In this document: positions 46,337 through 55,890 of the stretch, one piece after another
How positions within the stretch are numbered: the first letter of the stretch is position 1
How the letters are laid out: every line of letters starts with the position of its first letter
Assembly: GCF_010727125.1 (NCBI RefSeq)
Contig: NZ_AP022564.1
Span: 1,612,001-1,676,000 of the forward strand
Length of the DNA: 64,000 nt
Reading direction: 5' to 3'
Origin: Mycolicibacter terrae
GTDB taxonomy: Bacteria; Actinomycetota; Actinomycetes; Mycobacteriales; Mycobacteriaceae
Notes under the pieces: generated by a model
What the model saw: only the letters and a program-made list of their open reading frames with translations
Databases searched by the model: none
Told to the model about the DNA's origin: nothing
Program-made: the position numbers and the translations under genes

Positions 46337-47215
46337 ATGCTTTTCGCCAAGGGCCACGGCACCCAGAACGACTTCGTCGTATTGCCGGACCTGGGCGTGG
46401 AACTGGACCTGACGCCTGCCGCGGTGGCCGCCCTGTGCGACCGGCGCCGCGGCCTGGGCGCCGACGGGCTGTTGCGGGTGACCACCGCCGGCGCCGCGGC
46501 GGGCGCCGGAGTGCTCGACCACCTGCCCGAGGGGGTGGCCGCCGATGACTGGTTCATGGATTACCGCAACGCCGATGGGTCGGTGGCCGAGATGTGCGGC
46601 AACGGGGTCCGGGTGTTCGCCCACTACCTGCGGGCCGCCGGTCTGGAATCGCGTCCCGAGTTCGTCGTCGGCTCACTGGCCGGGCCGCGCCCGGTGACCG
46701 TGCACCACGCCGACGACGTGCGGGCCGAGGTCACCGTCGACATGGGCAAACCGAACCCGCTCGGAAGCGGAGGGCCGGCCTTCGAAGCGATTGTCGGTGG
46801 CCGTCGATTCGCCGGGCTCGGTGTCGATGTCGGCAACCCGCACCTGGCGTGCGTGGATCCGGGACTCTCGGCCGCAGAGCTGGCCGCCCTGGACGTGGCC
46901 GCACCGGTCTTCTTCGACCGGACGCAATTTCCCGACGGGGTGAACGTGGAGATCCTGACCGCGCCGCACGACGGCGCCGTGGCGATGCGGGTGCATGAGC
47001 GCGGGGTGGGGGAGACCCGGTCCTGCGGCACCGGCACAGTGGCCGCCGCGGTGGCCGCGTTGGCCCACGCCGGCGTGTCGGCCGGCACGCTGCGCGTGGA
47101 CATCCCGGGCGGGCAGGTCAGCGTCACCGTCACCGAGGCCACCAGCTACCTGCGCGGCCCGTCGGAACTGGTGGCGCGCGGCGACATCGCTCCGGGCTGG
47201 TGGGCGGCGCAGTGA
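46337..47215 (+). CDS. dapF: Diaminopimelate epimerase
   Basis: 292 residues. The two catalytic cysteines are Cys87 ([10 protein letters not shown]) and Cys230 (TRSCGTGT), each in its family block, giving the two-base mechanism that converts LL- to meso-diaminopimelate for peptidoglycan and lysine. ATG 46337 gives the standard N-terminus ([14 protein letters not shown]). An insertion of about 15 residues ([19 protein letters not shown]) is a mycobacterial feature. Overlaps hflX by 4 bases. Confidence 0.94.
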   Translation: MLFAKGHGTQNDFVVLPDLGVELDLTPAAVAALCDRRRGLGADGLLRVTTAGAAAGAGVLDHLPEGVAADDWFMDYRNADGSVAEMCGNGVRVFAHYLRAAGLESRPEFVVGSLAGPRPVTVHHADDVRAEVTVDMGKPNPLGSGGPAFEAIVGGRRFAGLGVDVGNPHLACVDPGLSAAELAALDVAAPVFFDRTQFPDGVNVEILTAPHDGAVAMRVHERGVGETRSCGTGTVAAAVAALAHAGVSAGTLRVDIPGGQVSVTVTEATSYLRGPSELVARGDIAPGWWAAQ

Positions 47216-48636
47216 GCTTTCCCGAGTCCGGGCCACCACCACCGAGCACCGGTGAGCTCGCCCTCGACGACCGCTCGGCGCTGCGCCGGGTCGCGGGGCT
47301 GTCCACCGAACTGGCCGACATCTCCGAGGTCGAGTACCGCCAACTGCGCCTGGAGCGGGTGGTGTTGGTCGGCGTGTGGACCGAGGGCAGCGCCGCCGAG
47401 GCCGACGCCAGCATGGTGGAGCTGGCGGCGCTGGCCGAAACCGCCGGTTCCGAGGTGCTCGAAGGGCTGATCCAGCGTCGTGATCGGCCCGACCCGTCGA
47501 CCTACATCGGCTCGGGGAAAGCCGTCGAATTGCGCGAGGTGGTGCTGGCCACCGGCGCCGACACCGTCATCTGCGACGGCGAGCTGTCCCCGGCGCAGCT
47601 CACCGCGCTGGAAAAGGCGGTCAAGGTCAAGGTGATCGACCGCACCGCGCTGATCCTGGACATCTTCGCCCAGCACGCCACCAGCGCGGAGGGCAAGGCG
47701 CAGGTGGCGCTGGCGCAGATGCAGTACATGCTGCCGCGGTTGCGCGGCTGGGGCGAGTCGATGTCGCGGCAGGCCGGTGGCCGGGCCGGTGGCAGCGGCG
47801 GCGGGGTGGGGTTGCGCGGCCCCGGTGAGACCAAGATCGAAACCGACCGGCGTCGGATCCGGGAGCGAATGGCCAAGCTGCGCCGCGAGATCAAGGCGAT
47901 GAAGCAGGTGCGCGACACCCAGCGCAGCCGCCGGTTGCACAGCGATGTCCCTTCGGTGGCGATCGTCGGCTACACCAACGCCGGCAAGTCCAGTCTGCTC
48001 AATGCGCTGACCGGCGCCGGTGTGCTGGTTCAAGACGCCCTGTTCGCCACGCTGGAACCCACTACGCGCCGTGGGGAGTTCGACCCCGGAACAAAAATGG
48101 CTCGGGCCTTCGTGCTGACCGATACCGTCGGATTCGTCCGGCATCTGCCCACCCAGTTGGTGGAGGCGTTCCGTTCCACGCTGGAGGAGGTCGCCGACGC
48201 CGATCTGCTGGTGCATGTGGTCGACGGCTCCGACCCCACACCACTGGCCCAGATCAGCGCGGTCCGCCAGGTGGTCTCCGAGGTGATCGCCGAGCAGGAC
48301 GGCAAACCCGCACCGGAACTTCTGGTGGTCAACAAGATCGACGCCGCTGGAGATCTCGCGTTGGCCCAGCTGCGCCGTGCGCTGCCCGAGGCGGTGTTCG
48401 TCTCGGCGCGCACCGGCGACGGGATCGATGCGCTGCGCCACCGGATGGGGCAGCTGGTGGCGCCGGTGGACACCGCGGTGGATGTGGTCATCCCTTACGG
48501 CCGTGGCGATTTGGTGGCCCGCGTGCATGAACAAGGCAGAGTGCAGCAGACTGAGCACGGCGAGGGCGGCACCCGGATCCGCGCGCGGGTCCCGGCGGCA
48601 TTGGCGGCCAGCCTCCGCGAGTTCGGCCCCGCCTAG
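47212..48636 (+). CDS. hflX: GTPase HflX
   Basis: 474 residues from GTG 47212 (overlap with dapF); GTG 47200 is possible. N-terminal HflX domain with [15 protein letters not shown], a glycine-rich linker ([20 protein letters not shown]), a coiled coil, then the G domain: Walker [20 protein letters not shown] and SAR. It splits stalled 70S ribosomes and influences antibiotic tolerance in mycobacteria. Last gene of the miaA-dapF-hflX run. Confidence 0.92.
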   Translation: MSFPESGPPPPSTGELALDDRSALRRVAGLSTELADISEVEYRQLRLERVVLVGVWTEGSAAEADASMVELAALAETAGSEVLEGLIQRRDRPDPSTYIGSGKAVELREVVLATGADTVICDGELSPAQLTALEKAVKVKVIDRTALILDIFAQHATSAEGKAQVALAQMQYMLPRLRGWGESMSRQAGGRAGGSGGGVGLRGPGETKIETDRRRIRERMAKLRREIKAMKQVRDTQRSRRLHSDVPSVAIVGYTNAGKSSLLNALTGAGVLVQDALFATLEPTTRRGEFDPGTKMARAFVLTDTVGFVRHLPTQLVEAFRSTLEEVADADLLVHVVDGSDPTPLAQISAVRQVVSEVIAEQDGKPAPELLVVNKIDAAGDLALAQLRRALPEAVFVSARTGDGIDALRHRMGQLVAPVDTAVDVVIPYGRGDLVARVHEQGRVQQTEHGEGGTRIRARVPAALAASLREFGPA

Positions 48637-48690
48637 TCCGTTGGGCGTGTGATCGATCACATGAGTTTCGGGCTGCGTGCACCGGTAGGC

Positions 48691-48904
48691 TAGGCTCTCA
48701 ACCAACGCTGGTGTGAAAGAAGTGACGCCAGTACGTCGTGGAACGCTTACTCACCCGCCATCCGGCGTGAACGGTGCGATCCAGCACAAGCTCTTCTCGC
48801 GGCGATCGATTTTGCCCACCGGCAATCTCGCCACTTTGCGCCCAACCGCTCGACCCCGACGTCACAGCCGGTTGCGCAACCGATGCCTGAAAGGCACCGC
48901 ACTC
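48691..48904 (+). promoter_or_regulatory. Promoter and long structured leader of the DEAD-box helicase
   Basis: TAGGCT (48691-48696) is the likely -10 box; transcription from about 48703 leaves a leader of about 200 bases. Two hairpins stand directly before the start codon: CGGTTGCGCAACCG (48869-48882), a perfect palindrome, and TGCCT-GAA-AGGCA (48884-48896). The only purine-rich RBS, GAAAGG (48889-48894), is in the loop and 3' arm of the second hairpin, so ribosome access may be controlled by RNA structure or by the helicase itself. Confidence 0.5.
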
Positions 48905-50248
48905 ATGACCAAATCGTTTGTATCCTTTAGCTCCCTCGGCGTGCCCACCCCTGTGGTGGCGGCGCTGGCCGACAACCACATCACCACGCCGTTTCCGATT
49001 CAGATCCATACCCTGCCCGACACCCTGGCCGGCCGTGATGTGCTGGGCCGCGGAAAGACGGGCAGCGGCAAGACTCTGGCGTTCTCAATTCCCTTGGTGG
49101 CCAGGCTCGCCGACACCACGCGACGCCCGAACAGGCCGTCGGGGCTGGTGCTCGCACCCACCCGTGAGCTGGCCACCCAGATCACCGAGACGCTGAAACC
49201 GCTTGCGGCGGCCTACGGCTTGAAGGTCACCACCATCTTCGGTGGGGTGGCGCAGTCTCGGCAGGAGACCGCACTGCGCGGCGGCGCCGATATCGTGGTG
49301 GCCTGCCCCGGGCGCCTTGAAGACCTGATGAAGCAGCGCCTGATCAGCCTGGACGCGGTGCAGATCACCGTGCTCGACGAAGCCGACCACATGGCCGACC
49401 TCGGCTTCCTGCCGGGCGTCACAAGGATTCTGGCCGCCACGCCCGCCACCGGCCAGCGGCTGCTGTTCTCGGCGACCCTGGACAACGGGGTGGACAAGCT
49501 GGTGCGGCGCTTCCTGCACGACCCGGTGGCCCATTCGGTCGACGACGTCGCCGCGCCTCCGCCGGCCATGACCCATCACGTGTTCCATGTCGCGGGGGCG
49601 CAGGACAAGAAGGATCTGGTGCACCGGTTGGCGTCCGGCACCGGCCGCCGAATTCTGTTCATGCGCACCAAACATCAGGCCCGCAAGCTCGCCAAACAAC
49701 TGACCGAAGCCGGGATCCCCTCGGTCGACCTGCACGGCAACCTGTCTCAGCCCGCGCGTGACCGTAACCTGGCCGCGTTCAGCGCCGGAGCGGCTCGGGT
49801 GCTGGTGGCCACCGACATCGCTGCGCGCGGCGTGCACGTCGACGAGGTGCAGCTGGTGGTCCACGTCGACCCGCCGGCCGAACACAAGGCCTACCTGCAC
49901 CGCTCGGGCCGTACGGCGCGCGCCGGCAGCGCCGGCGACGTGGTCACCGTCGTGTTGCCCGAACAGCGCAAGGACACCCAGGTCTTGCTGCGCCGGGCCG
50001 GGATCACCGTCGCCCCCCAGCAGGTCAGCGTCGACTCCGTGCCGGTGCAGGCCTTGGTCGGTGACATCGCACCGTTGCAGATGCCGGCCCCCAAGGCGGA
50101 CCCACCGGCGCGCCCCGCGTCGCCGAATGCGCAGGGCAGGGGACCGCGCAGCGGCGGCGGCCGGCGGCGTCGTGGTGCGGCGCCGGGAGCGTCCCAGCGT
50201 CCGGCGCGGCGGGGCGGACCACGCCGTACCGGGGCGGACGCGCGGTAG
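48905..50248 (+). CDS. DEAD-box RNA helicase
   Basis: 447 residues. The Q motif region precedes Walker A GRGKTGSGKT; then PTRELATQI, CPGRLED, VLDEADHMADLGF, SAT, VATDIAARGVHVDEV and HRSGRTARAGSAG complete the two RecA-like domains (about 1-370). The tail (about 400-447) is Arg/Gly/Pro-rich and basic, an RNA-binding extension like that of RhlE/DeaD-type helicases of actinobacteria. It should unwind RNA in degradation or ribosome assembly, especially in the cold. ATG 48905 is the first codon before conserved sequence. Confidence 0.88.
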   Translation: MTKSFVSFSSLGVPTPVVAALADNHITTPFPIQIHTLPDTLAGRDVLGRGKTGSGKTLAFSIPLVARLADTTRRPNRPSGLVLAPTRELATQITETLKPLAAAYGLKVTTIFGGVAQSRQETALRGGADIVVACPGRLEDLMKQRLISLDAVQITVLDEADHMADLGFLPGVTRILAATPATGQRLLFSATLDNGVDKLVRRFLHDPVAHSVDDVAAPPPAMTHHVFHVAGAQDKKDLVHRLASGTGRRILFMRTKHQARKLAKQLTEAGIPSVDLHGNLSQPARDRNLAAFSAGAARVLVATDIAARGVHVDEVQLVVHVDPPAEHKAYLHRSGRTARAGSAGDVVTVVLPEQRKDTQVLLRRAGITVAPQQVSVDSVPVQALVGDIAPLQMPAPKADPPARPASPNAQGRGPRSGGGRRRRGAAPGASQRPARRGGPRRTGADAR

Positions 50249-50349
50249 TTCGCATCGTCTCAGGCGGGACAAGCCGGACCGCCGAACCTCCCAACCATCC
50301 GGTTGGTCTATTGTCGTCGGAAAGATTCCGTCGATCCGGAGGTCAGGCG

Positions 50350-51510
50350 ATGAGCGCCGCAATCAAATACCAGCGAACCCTGTTCGAGCCTGAGCACGAG
50401 TTGTTCCGGGAGTCCTACCGGGCGTTTCTGGAGCGCCACGTCGCGCCGCACCACGAGGAGTGGGAGAAGGCCAAGATTGTCGATCGTGGCGTCTGGCTCG
50501 AAGCCGGTAAGCAGGGCTTTTTGGGCATGGCTGTGCCCGAGGAGTACGGCGGCGGCGGCAACCCGGACTTCCGTTACAACACGATCCTCACCGAGGAGAC
50601 CACGGCCGGCCGCTACAGCGGCATCGGCTTCAGCCTGCACAACGACGTCTGCGCGCCCTACCTGCTGGAACTGTGCAACGAGGAGCAGAAGCAGCGCTGG
50701 CTGCCCAAGTTCTGCACCGGGGAACTGATCACCGCGATCGCGATGACCGAGCCCGGAACAGGCAGCGACCTGCAGGGCATCAAGACGCGGGCGGTCAAAC
50801 AGGGCGACCACTACGTCCTGAACGGGTCCAAGACGTTCATCACCAACGGCATCCACTCCGACCTGGTGATCGTGGTCGCCCAGACCGACCCCGAGAAGGG
50901 CGCGCAGGGGTTCAGCCTGCTGGTGGTGGAACGCGGCATGGAGGGCTTCGAACGCGGACGCCACCTGGACAAGGTCGGGCTGGACGCCCAGGACACCGCC
51001 GAGCTGTCCTTCACCGACGTGCACGTACCGGTGGAGAACCTGCTCGGCCAGGAGGGTATGGGCTTCATCTACCTCATGCAGAACCTGCCGCAGGAACGGA
51101 TCTCGATCGCGATCATGGCCGCCGCGGCGATGGAATCCACGCTCGAGCAGACGCTCACCTACACCAAGGAGCGCAAGGCGTTCGGTAAGCCGATCGGCAG
51201 CTTCCAGAACAGCCGGTTCCTGCTTGCCGAGCTGGCCACCGAGGCCACCGTGGTGCGGATGATGGTCGACGAGTTCATCCGGCTGCACCTGGACAAGCAG
51301 CTGACGGCGGAGCAGGCCGCGATGGCCAAGTGGTACAGCACCGAGAAGCAGGTCCACCTGATCGACCGCTGCCTGCAGCTGCACGGCGGCTACGGCTACA
51401 TGCGCGAATACCCCATCGCCCGGGCCTACCTGGATGCCCGGGTGCAGACGATCTACGGCGGCACCACCGAGATCATGAAGGAGATCATCGGACGCGGTCT
51501 GGGCGTTTGA
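50350..51510 (+). CDS. fadE20: Acyl-CoA dehydrogenase (FadE20-like)
   Basis: 386 residues, canonical FAD acyl-CoA dehydrogenase: PEEYGGGGNPDFRY, AMTEPGTGSDLQGIKT, the FAD-binding strand VLNGSKTFITNG, and C-terminal LQLHGGYGYMREYPIARAYLDAR followed by IYGGTTEIMKEIIGR. This end motif with the catalytic Glu region is typical of medium-to-long-chain or branched acyl-CoA dehydrogenases. It is in the position of fadE20 (Rv2724c). GGAGGTCAGGCG precedes ATG 50350. Confidence 0.9.
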   Translation: MSAAIKYQRTLFEPEHELFRESYRAFLERHVAPHHEEWEKAKIVDRGVWLEAGKQGFLGMAVPEEYGGGGNPDFRYNTILTEETTAGRYSGIGFSLHNDVCAPYLLELCNEEQKQRWLPKFCTGELITAIAMTEPGTGSDLQGIKTRAVKQGDHYVLNGSKTFITNGIHSDLVIVVAQTDPEKGAQGFSLLVVERGMEGFERGRHLDKVGLDAQDTAELSFTDVHVPVENLLGQEGMGFIYLMQNLPQERISIAIMAAAAMESTLEQTLTYTKERKAFGKPIGSFQNSRFLLAELATEATVVRMMVDEFIRLHLDKQLTAEQAAMAKWYSTEKQVHLIDRCLQLHGGYGYMREYPIARAYLDARVQTIYGGTTEIMKEIIGRGLGV

Positions 51511-51706
51511 TCCTCGACATCGGAGTGCTGAGCTGCGCATTCAGCGACATCCGGCGCGCGGTGACGGCTCCTGGGTTGGGCATCGATTCGGCATCGGCTG
51601 GGTATCTGTTTCCGCAATTTCGATGACTTCGCTTCGCATTACGGGTCGATTGCGGGAAAGTTTATGCCGGAATCATTTGCGTCGATAGCGGTGCCTGGGA
51701 GGGCTG

Positions 51707-53668
51707 GTGGCTAGTCGGAAAGATTGGTTCGGCAAGACGGCGGTGCGCATGGCGCTCTGCCTCGCGGCGACGGTCACCGTGCTTTTGTCGGTACAGACCG
51801 CGGCGGCGACGCCGGACAGCGACGCCCATGACGCCATCACCGCGGCATGGCAGGCAGCCGGTGGCGATGGTTCACCGCTGGGCCCACCCAAGGGCGACGT
51901 GCATCCGGCCGGCCCCGGTTTCGCCCAGGACTTCACCGGTGGGACGATGTATTTCACCCCGGAAACCGGCGCCAGGGCGCTCTTCGGCGCCATCCTCGAC
52001 AAGTACGAGTCGATGGGCGGGCCGGCGACCAGCGACCTCGGATTCCCCAACATCGACGAGGTGCCGGGGCTGGTCCCGGGTAGCCGGGTCGCGATCTTCT
52101 CCGGCCCCGACAACCCGGTGATCTTCTGGACACCTGAGCACGGCGCCCACGTGGTGCGCGGCCCGATCAACGCCGGCTGGGACAGATTGGGCAGCTCCAC
52201 CGGCCCGCTCGGGGTGCCGGTCGAGGACGAGAACTACGACGGCGCGGTGGTGACCCAGAAGTTCAGCGCCGGCGCCTTGTCCTTCGACGGTGCGACCAGG
52301 ACGTTCACCACGGTGCCGCCGGAGCTGGCGGCCCAGCTGGCCGATCTGCAGGTCCAGCTCGACCCGACGGCGGCCATCGACCAGGCCTGGCGCGGGGCCG
52401 GTGGCCCCTCGGGTTCCCTCGGGGCCAAACAGGGCGACGAGTACGTGGTCGGCAGCGACGGGGTGGGCCAGGATTTCGCCGGCGGCAAGGTCTACTTCTC
52501 GCCGGCCACCGGCGCCAATGCGATCGAAGGCGACGTGCTGGCCAAGTACGAGTCGCTCGGCGGTCCGGCCGGCAGCGATCTGGGTTTCCCGATCACCAGT
52601 ACGGCCGATGGTTCCATTGCCGGGAGCAAGTTCAATTCCTTTGCCGCCGATGACGACCCGGTGATCTTCTCCAGCCCGGACAATGGCACCTTCGTGGTGC
52701 GCAGCGCGATGAAGGCCGCCTGGGACAAGCTCGACGGCGCGTCCGGAGAGTTGGGCGCCCCGGTGGGTGACCAGACTGTCGACGGGGACGTGGTCTCGCA
52801 GAAGTTCACCGGCGGAACGGTCTCCTGGAACCAGGCCACCAACACCTTCAGCACCGAACCGGCGAATCTGGCGCAGGCGTTGTCGGGCCTACAGATTCCT
52901 GGGATGAATCTGCCGAACGGCAGCTCGGTCACCTCGACCGGAGTCGAGAAGGAGACGCACTGGAACTGGTTGTGGGTGCTCATCCCGGTCGCGGTGCTCG
53001 CGGTGCTGGGAGCGCTGGCGGGCGCGGCGATGTGGTGGCAGCGGCGCCGGCCGGCCCCGGTGGCCGGGCACGCGCCGGTCCCCATGCCCGACACGGTTGG
53101 TGACGACTACGACGACGATGACGAGCAGTGGGCCCACCACGACCAGCTCGACCATGAGGGCACGGTCCGACTGCCGAGTCGTTACGGCGGCTCGGCGTTC
53201 GGCGCGGGGCCCGAGGCGGAGTCGCCGGGCCAGTCGCTTCCGGACGCGCCCTGGCTGCACTACGGCGAGCCCGACGACCGCCTGCAGGACGAACCCGAAC
53301 CCGACGACGAGGACGACGCGGACACCGCGCCGACCCGGGTGGTGACCGAGGAGGATCTGGGTACCGGTCGACACGCGGTGGGCCACGGGGCTTCCGGCGC
53401 GGAATCACGCGCTTTCGGTGCCGGGACGCAGTCGCGCACGGTCGGCGCCGGCCAGCGCGGCTTCGGCGCCGAGGAGTCGATCCACCCGGTGATGCACCTG
53501 CCGCTGGACGACCCCTACCAGCAGCCGGACGGCTACCCGATCAAGGCGAACATCGGCTCAGGGCTGTACTACACGCCGCAGAACGCCCTCTACGACGACA
53601 CGCTCGCCGAGATCTGGTTCGCCACCGAGGATGCGGCCCGGCTCAACGGATTCACCAAGGCCGGCTGA
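51707..53668 (+). CDS. Secreted/anchored LGFP-repeat protein
   Basis: 653 residues. Signal peptide (about 1-34, AVRMALCLAATVTVLLSV), then six or so LGFP repeats (LGPPKGD, SDLGFP, GPLGVP, GSLGAKQGD, SDLGFP, GELGAPVGD) to about residue 395, one membrane helix (about 418-444) and a long acidic cytoplasmic tail. LGFP repeats bind arabinogalactan or mycoloyl layers in Corynebacteriales, so it probably links membrane and wall. GTG 51707 is needed to keep the signal peptide. Homologue of Rv2721c. Its TGA abuts the convergent stop (TGATCA, 53666-53671). Confidence 0.85.
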   Translation: MASRKDWFGKTAVRMALCLAATVTVLLSVQTAAATPDSDAHDAITAAWQAAGGDGSPLGPPKGDVHPAGPGFAQDFTGGTMYFTPETGARALFGAILDKYESMGGPATSDLGFPNIDEVPGLVPGSRVAIFSGPDNPVIFWTPEHGAHVVRGPINAGWDRLGSSTGPLGVPVEDENYDGAVVTQKFSAGALSFDGATRTFTTVPPELAAQLADLQVQLDPTAAIDQAWRGAGGPSGSLGAKQGDEYVVGSDGVGQDFAGGKVYFSPATGANAIEGDVLAKYESLGGPAGSDLGFPITSTADGSIAGSKFNSFAADDDPVIFSSPDNGTFVVRSAMKAAWDKLDGASGELGAPVGDQTVDGDVVSQKFTGGTVSWNQATNTFSTEPANLAQALSGLQIPGMNLPNGSSVTSTGVEKETHWNWLWVLIPVAVLAVLGALAGAAMWWQRRRPAPVAGHAPVPMPDTVGDDYDDDDEQWAHHDQLDHEGTVRLPSRYGGSAFGAGPEAESPGQSLPDAPWLHYGEPDDRLQDEPEPDDEDDADTAPTRVVTEEDLGTGRHAVGHGASGAESRAFGAGTQSRTVGAGQRGFGAEESIHPVMHLPLDDPYQQPDGYPIKANIGSGLYYTPQNALYDDTLAEIWFATEDAARLNGFTKAG

Positions 53669-54124
53669 TCACCACAGCGGCAGCGTGTTTCGTTCGCTGT
53701 CCGGGCGCGGCCCGAAGATCCGTCGCTGATCTTCGGTGATGGCGACGTCGTCGATGCTGGACTCGCGCCGGCTCATCCGGCCGTCGTCGGCGTACTCCCA
53801 CAGCTCGTTGCCGTAGCTGCGCCACCACTGGCCTTCGGCGTCGCGGCTTTCGTACTGGTAGCGCACCGCGATCCGATTGCCCTGATAGCACCACAGCTCC
53901 TTGCGCAGTGCGTAGTCGCGTTCACGTGCCCATTTGCGTCGCAGGAACTCCACGATCTCGGTGCGCCCGGTGATGTACTCATCGCGGTTACGCCAGACCG
54001 AGTCGTCGGTGTAGGCCAGTGCCACCCGATCGGGATCCCGGGTGTTCCAGGCGTCCTCGGCGGCTTGAACCTTGCGTCGTGCGGAGTCTTCATCGAAGGG
54101 CGGGCATGGTGGAAATTCGGACAT
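53669..54124 (-). CDS. NTF2-like DUF1348 protein
   Basis: 151 residues: [41 protein letters not shown] and [21 protein letters not shown], the complete DUF1348 pattern with a cone-shaped NTF2-like pocket. GGGAGG 7 bases before ATG 54124 decides the start over GTG 54142. Function unknown; some relatives bind or hydrolyse small molecules. Part of a minus-strand run with the nitronate monooxygenase and the HTH regulator, absent from this place in M. tuberculosis. Confidence 0.8.
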   Translation of the reverse strand: MSEFPPCPPFDEDSARRKVQAAEDAWNTRDPDRVALAYTDDSVWRNRDEYITGRTEIVEFLRRKWARERDYALRKELWCYQGNRIAVRYQYESRDAEGQWWRSYGNELWEYADDGRMSRRESSIDDVAITEDQRRIFGPRPDSERNTLPLW

Positions 54125-54138
54125 TCTGACCTCCCTCG

Positions 54139-55122
54139 TCACGGAGCCAACCGCGCCAGGGCCTCGGCGGCCGGGACGATGTCGTTGATGCGGTGGATGG
54201 TCTCGCCGGCGTAGAGCGCGGCCCGCTCCACGGTGGCCGGATCCATTCCGGCCAGGGGCAGCGCCGGGGTGTAGAGGGGTATCGCGGGCCGCTGCATGGC
54301 CAGTAGCGTGCCCTGGGCGCCCACCGGCAGCAGCCGACCCAGCGGCGCCGTGATCCGGTTCAGTGCGCGCACCGGCGGCGGACCGAGTTCGTTACGGGCA
54401 CACCAGCGTTCGGTGAGTGCGTTCGGGATCACCCGGTGTGCCAGCGGCCAGCCCATCCCGAACAACATGGTGCGGACGGTCCGCTGCGCCTCCAGCACCT
54501 TGCGCTTGTAGGCGGGGTGCGCGCCCGACTCCTCGGTGAGCAGAAAGCGGGTCCCGGCAACCGCCCCCTCGGCTCCCGCGGCCAGCAGTGCCCGGACGTC
54601 GTGGGCGGCGGCGACCCCGCCGGCGGCCAGCACCGGTGCTCCGCCCGCGGCCTCGAGCACCTCCGGCAGCGTCACCTTCAGCGGCCGGTCGGCCACCAGG
54701 TGGCCGCCGGCCTCGACGCCCTGCGCCACCAGTCCGTCGGCGCCGGCAGCCAGCGCCCGGCGGGTCTGCTCGGCGTCACCGGCGGTGCACAGCACCGGGA
54801 TTCGCGCGGCCCGCAGCGCCCCGATCCAGCGTGTGGGAGCGCCGTCATGGAAGACCACCAGGGCGGCACCGGCCGCGATGCAGGCGTCGATGTGGGCGCG
54901 GCGGACGAACGGCACCAGCAGATTGGCGGCTACCGGCCGGCCGCCGGCCAGCGTCACGGCGCGACGCAGGTCCGCGGCGAAGCGCTGTGGATCGCTCAGC
55001 CCGACGGTGCCCAGCCCGCCGGCCGCCGAGACCGCACCGGCCAATTCGGCCCCGGCCACGCCGCCGCCCATCCCGGCTTGAATGACCGGCGTGCTCAGTC
55101 CAAGCGATTCCAGCAGACTCAT
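54139..55122 (-). CDS. Nitronate monooxygenase family flavoprotein
   Basis: 327 residues, FMN TIM-barrel. [26 protein letters not shown] at the start, then [11 protein letters not shown] near 150 and VLAAGGVAA / [14 protein letters not shown], the phosphate-binding blocks of 2-nitropropane dioxygenase-type enzymes. It oxidises propionate-3-nitronate or an unrelated enone-like substrate with FMN. It starts inside the stop of the HTH gene (55119-55122) and ends 15 bases upstream of the DUF1348 start, so the three are one operon. Confidence 0.83.
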   Translation of the reverse strand: MSLLESLGLSTPVIQAGMGGGVAGAELAGAVSAAGGLGTVGLSDPQRFAADLRRAVTLAGGRPVAANLLVPFVRRAHIDACIAAGAALVVFHDGAPTRWIGALRAARIPVLCTAGDAEQTRRALAAGADGLVAQGVEAGGHLVADRPLKVTLPEVLEAAGGAPVLAAGGVAAAHDVRALLAAGAEGAVAGTRFLLTEESGAHPAYKRKVLEAQRTVRTMLFGMGWPLAHRVIPNALTERWCARNELGPPPVRALNRITAPLGRLLPVGAQGTLLAMQRPAIPLYTPALPLAGMDPATVERAALYAGETIHRINDIVPAAEALARLAP

Positions 55123-55799
55123 CGATGCCGCCCTCCGTGTCGACGTGCCCGAACGGTGACGCAGCAGCGCCGCTCGCACGGGGTCAGGGCGGCCCGTTGC
55201 GGGGATTCGCCGGTGCCCTCCAACATGCCCTGGATCAGGTTCAGGTTGAGCCCGCACACCGCCTCGGTGTATTGGCGGGCCAGCCGCTCAAACGGGCAGT
55301 TGCGCAGCTCGATGTCCCCGGCCGCGTTGACCGCCGGCTCGTAGCCGAATTCCTCGAGCGTGCTCACGAGGCCGTGCCGGACCGGGATCTCCCGGCCGGC
55401 CCGGCGGGCTGCCGCCGAGATCGCCGAGCGCACGGTGCCGGCGTCATCGGCGACCATGGCGCTGACCAGCAGGTCGGCCAGCAGACGATAGTTGCGTGGT
55501 GGCACGCTCACCGAAAGTTCGTCCCGGGTGCGCGCGTACCGTTTGGCGGGGCGCCCGGCGCCGGGCCCAGAGCGCCCGGCGGGCCGGGCGTAACTCACCG
55601 ACAAGATCCCTGCCTCGGCCAGTTTGTCGAGGTGGTAGGCCGCCAGGGTACGGCTGATGCCCGCGGCGCTCGCGGCGTCCTCGCGGGCCACCGGATCGTC
55701 GCACGAGGCGATGTACTGGTAGAGCCGTTGCCGTACCGGATCGTCCAAAGAGCTCAACCCGGTCAACGGATTCCGGCCGTCGCGCGGCGGGGTGCTCAT
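55119..55799 (-). CDS. HTH regulator with C-terminal cysteine cluster
   Basis: 226 residues. An ArsR/DeoR-like winged helix at about 18-90 (PVRQRLYQYIASCDDPVARED, GISRTLAAYHLDKLAEAGIL), then a helical domain and a cysteine-rich end: Cys168 (NCPF), Cys182 (VCGLNLNL), Cys208 and Cys212-213 (PCERRCCV). The arrangement resembles SufR-type iron-sulphur sensors, though spacing differs. ATG 55799 is 91 bases from the divergent folE start, so it likely controls both directions. The signal is unknown; a metal or cluster is the best guess. Confidence 0.78.
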   Translation of the reverse strand: MSTPPRDGRNPLTGLSSLDDPVRQRLYQYIASCDDPVAREDAASAAGISRTLAAYHLDKLAEAGILSVSYARPAGRSGPGAGRPAKRYARTRDELSVSVPPRNYRLLADLLVSAMVADDAGTVRSAISAAARRAGREIPVRHGLVSTLEEFGYEPAVNAAGDIELRNCPFERLARQYTEAVCGLNLNLIQGMLEGTGESPQRAALTPCERRCCVTVRARRHGGRHR

Positions 55800-55890
55800 C
55801 GCCTCAATGTAACACCAAAACATATTGACAAATAGGGCCGGATGCCGCCAATCTGAACGCAACACCGAGAAGTCGATGGGGGAGATTGAG

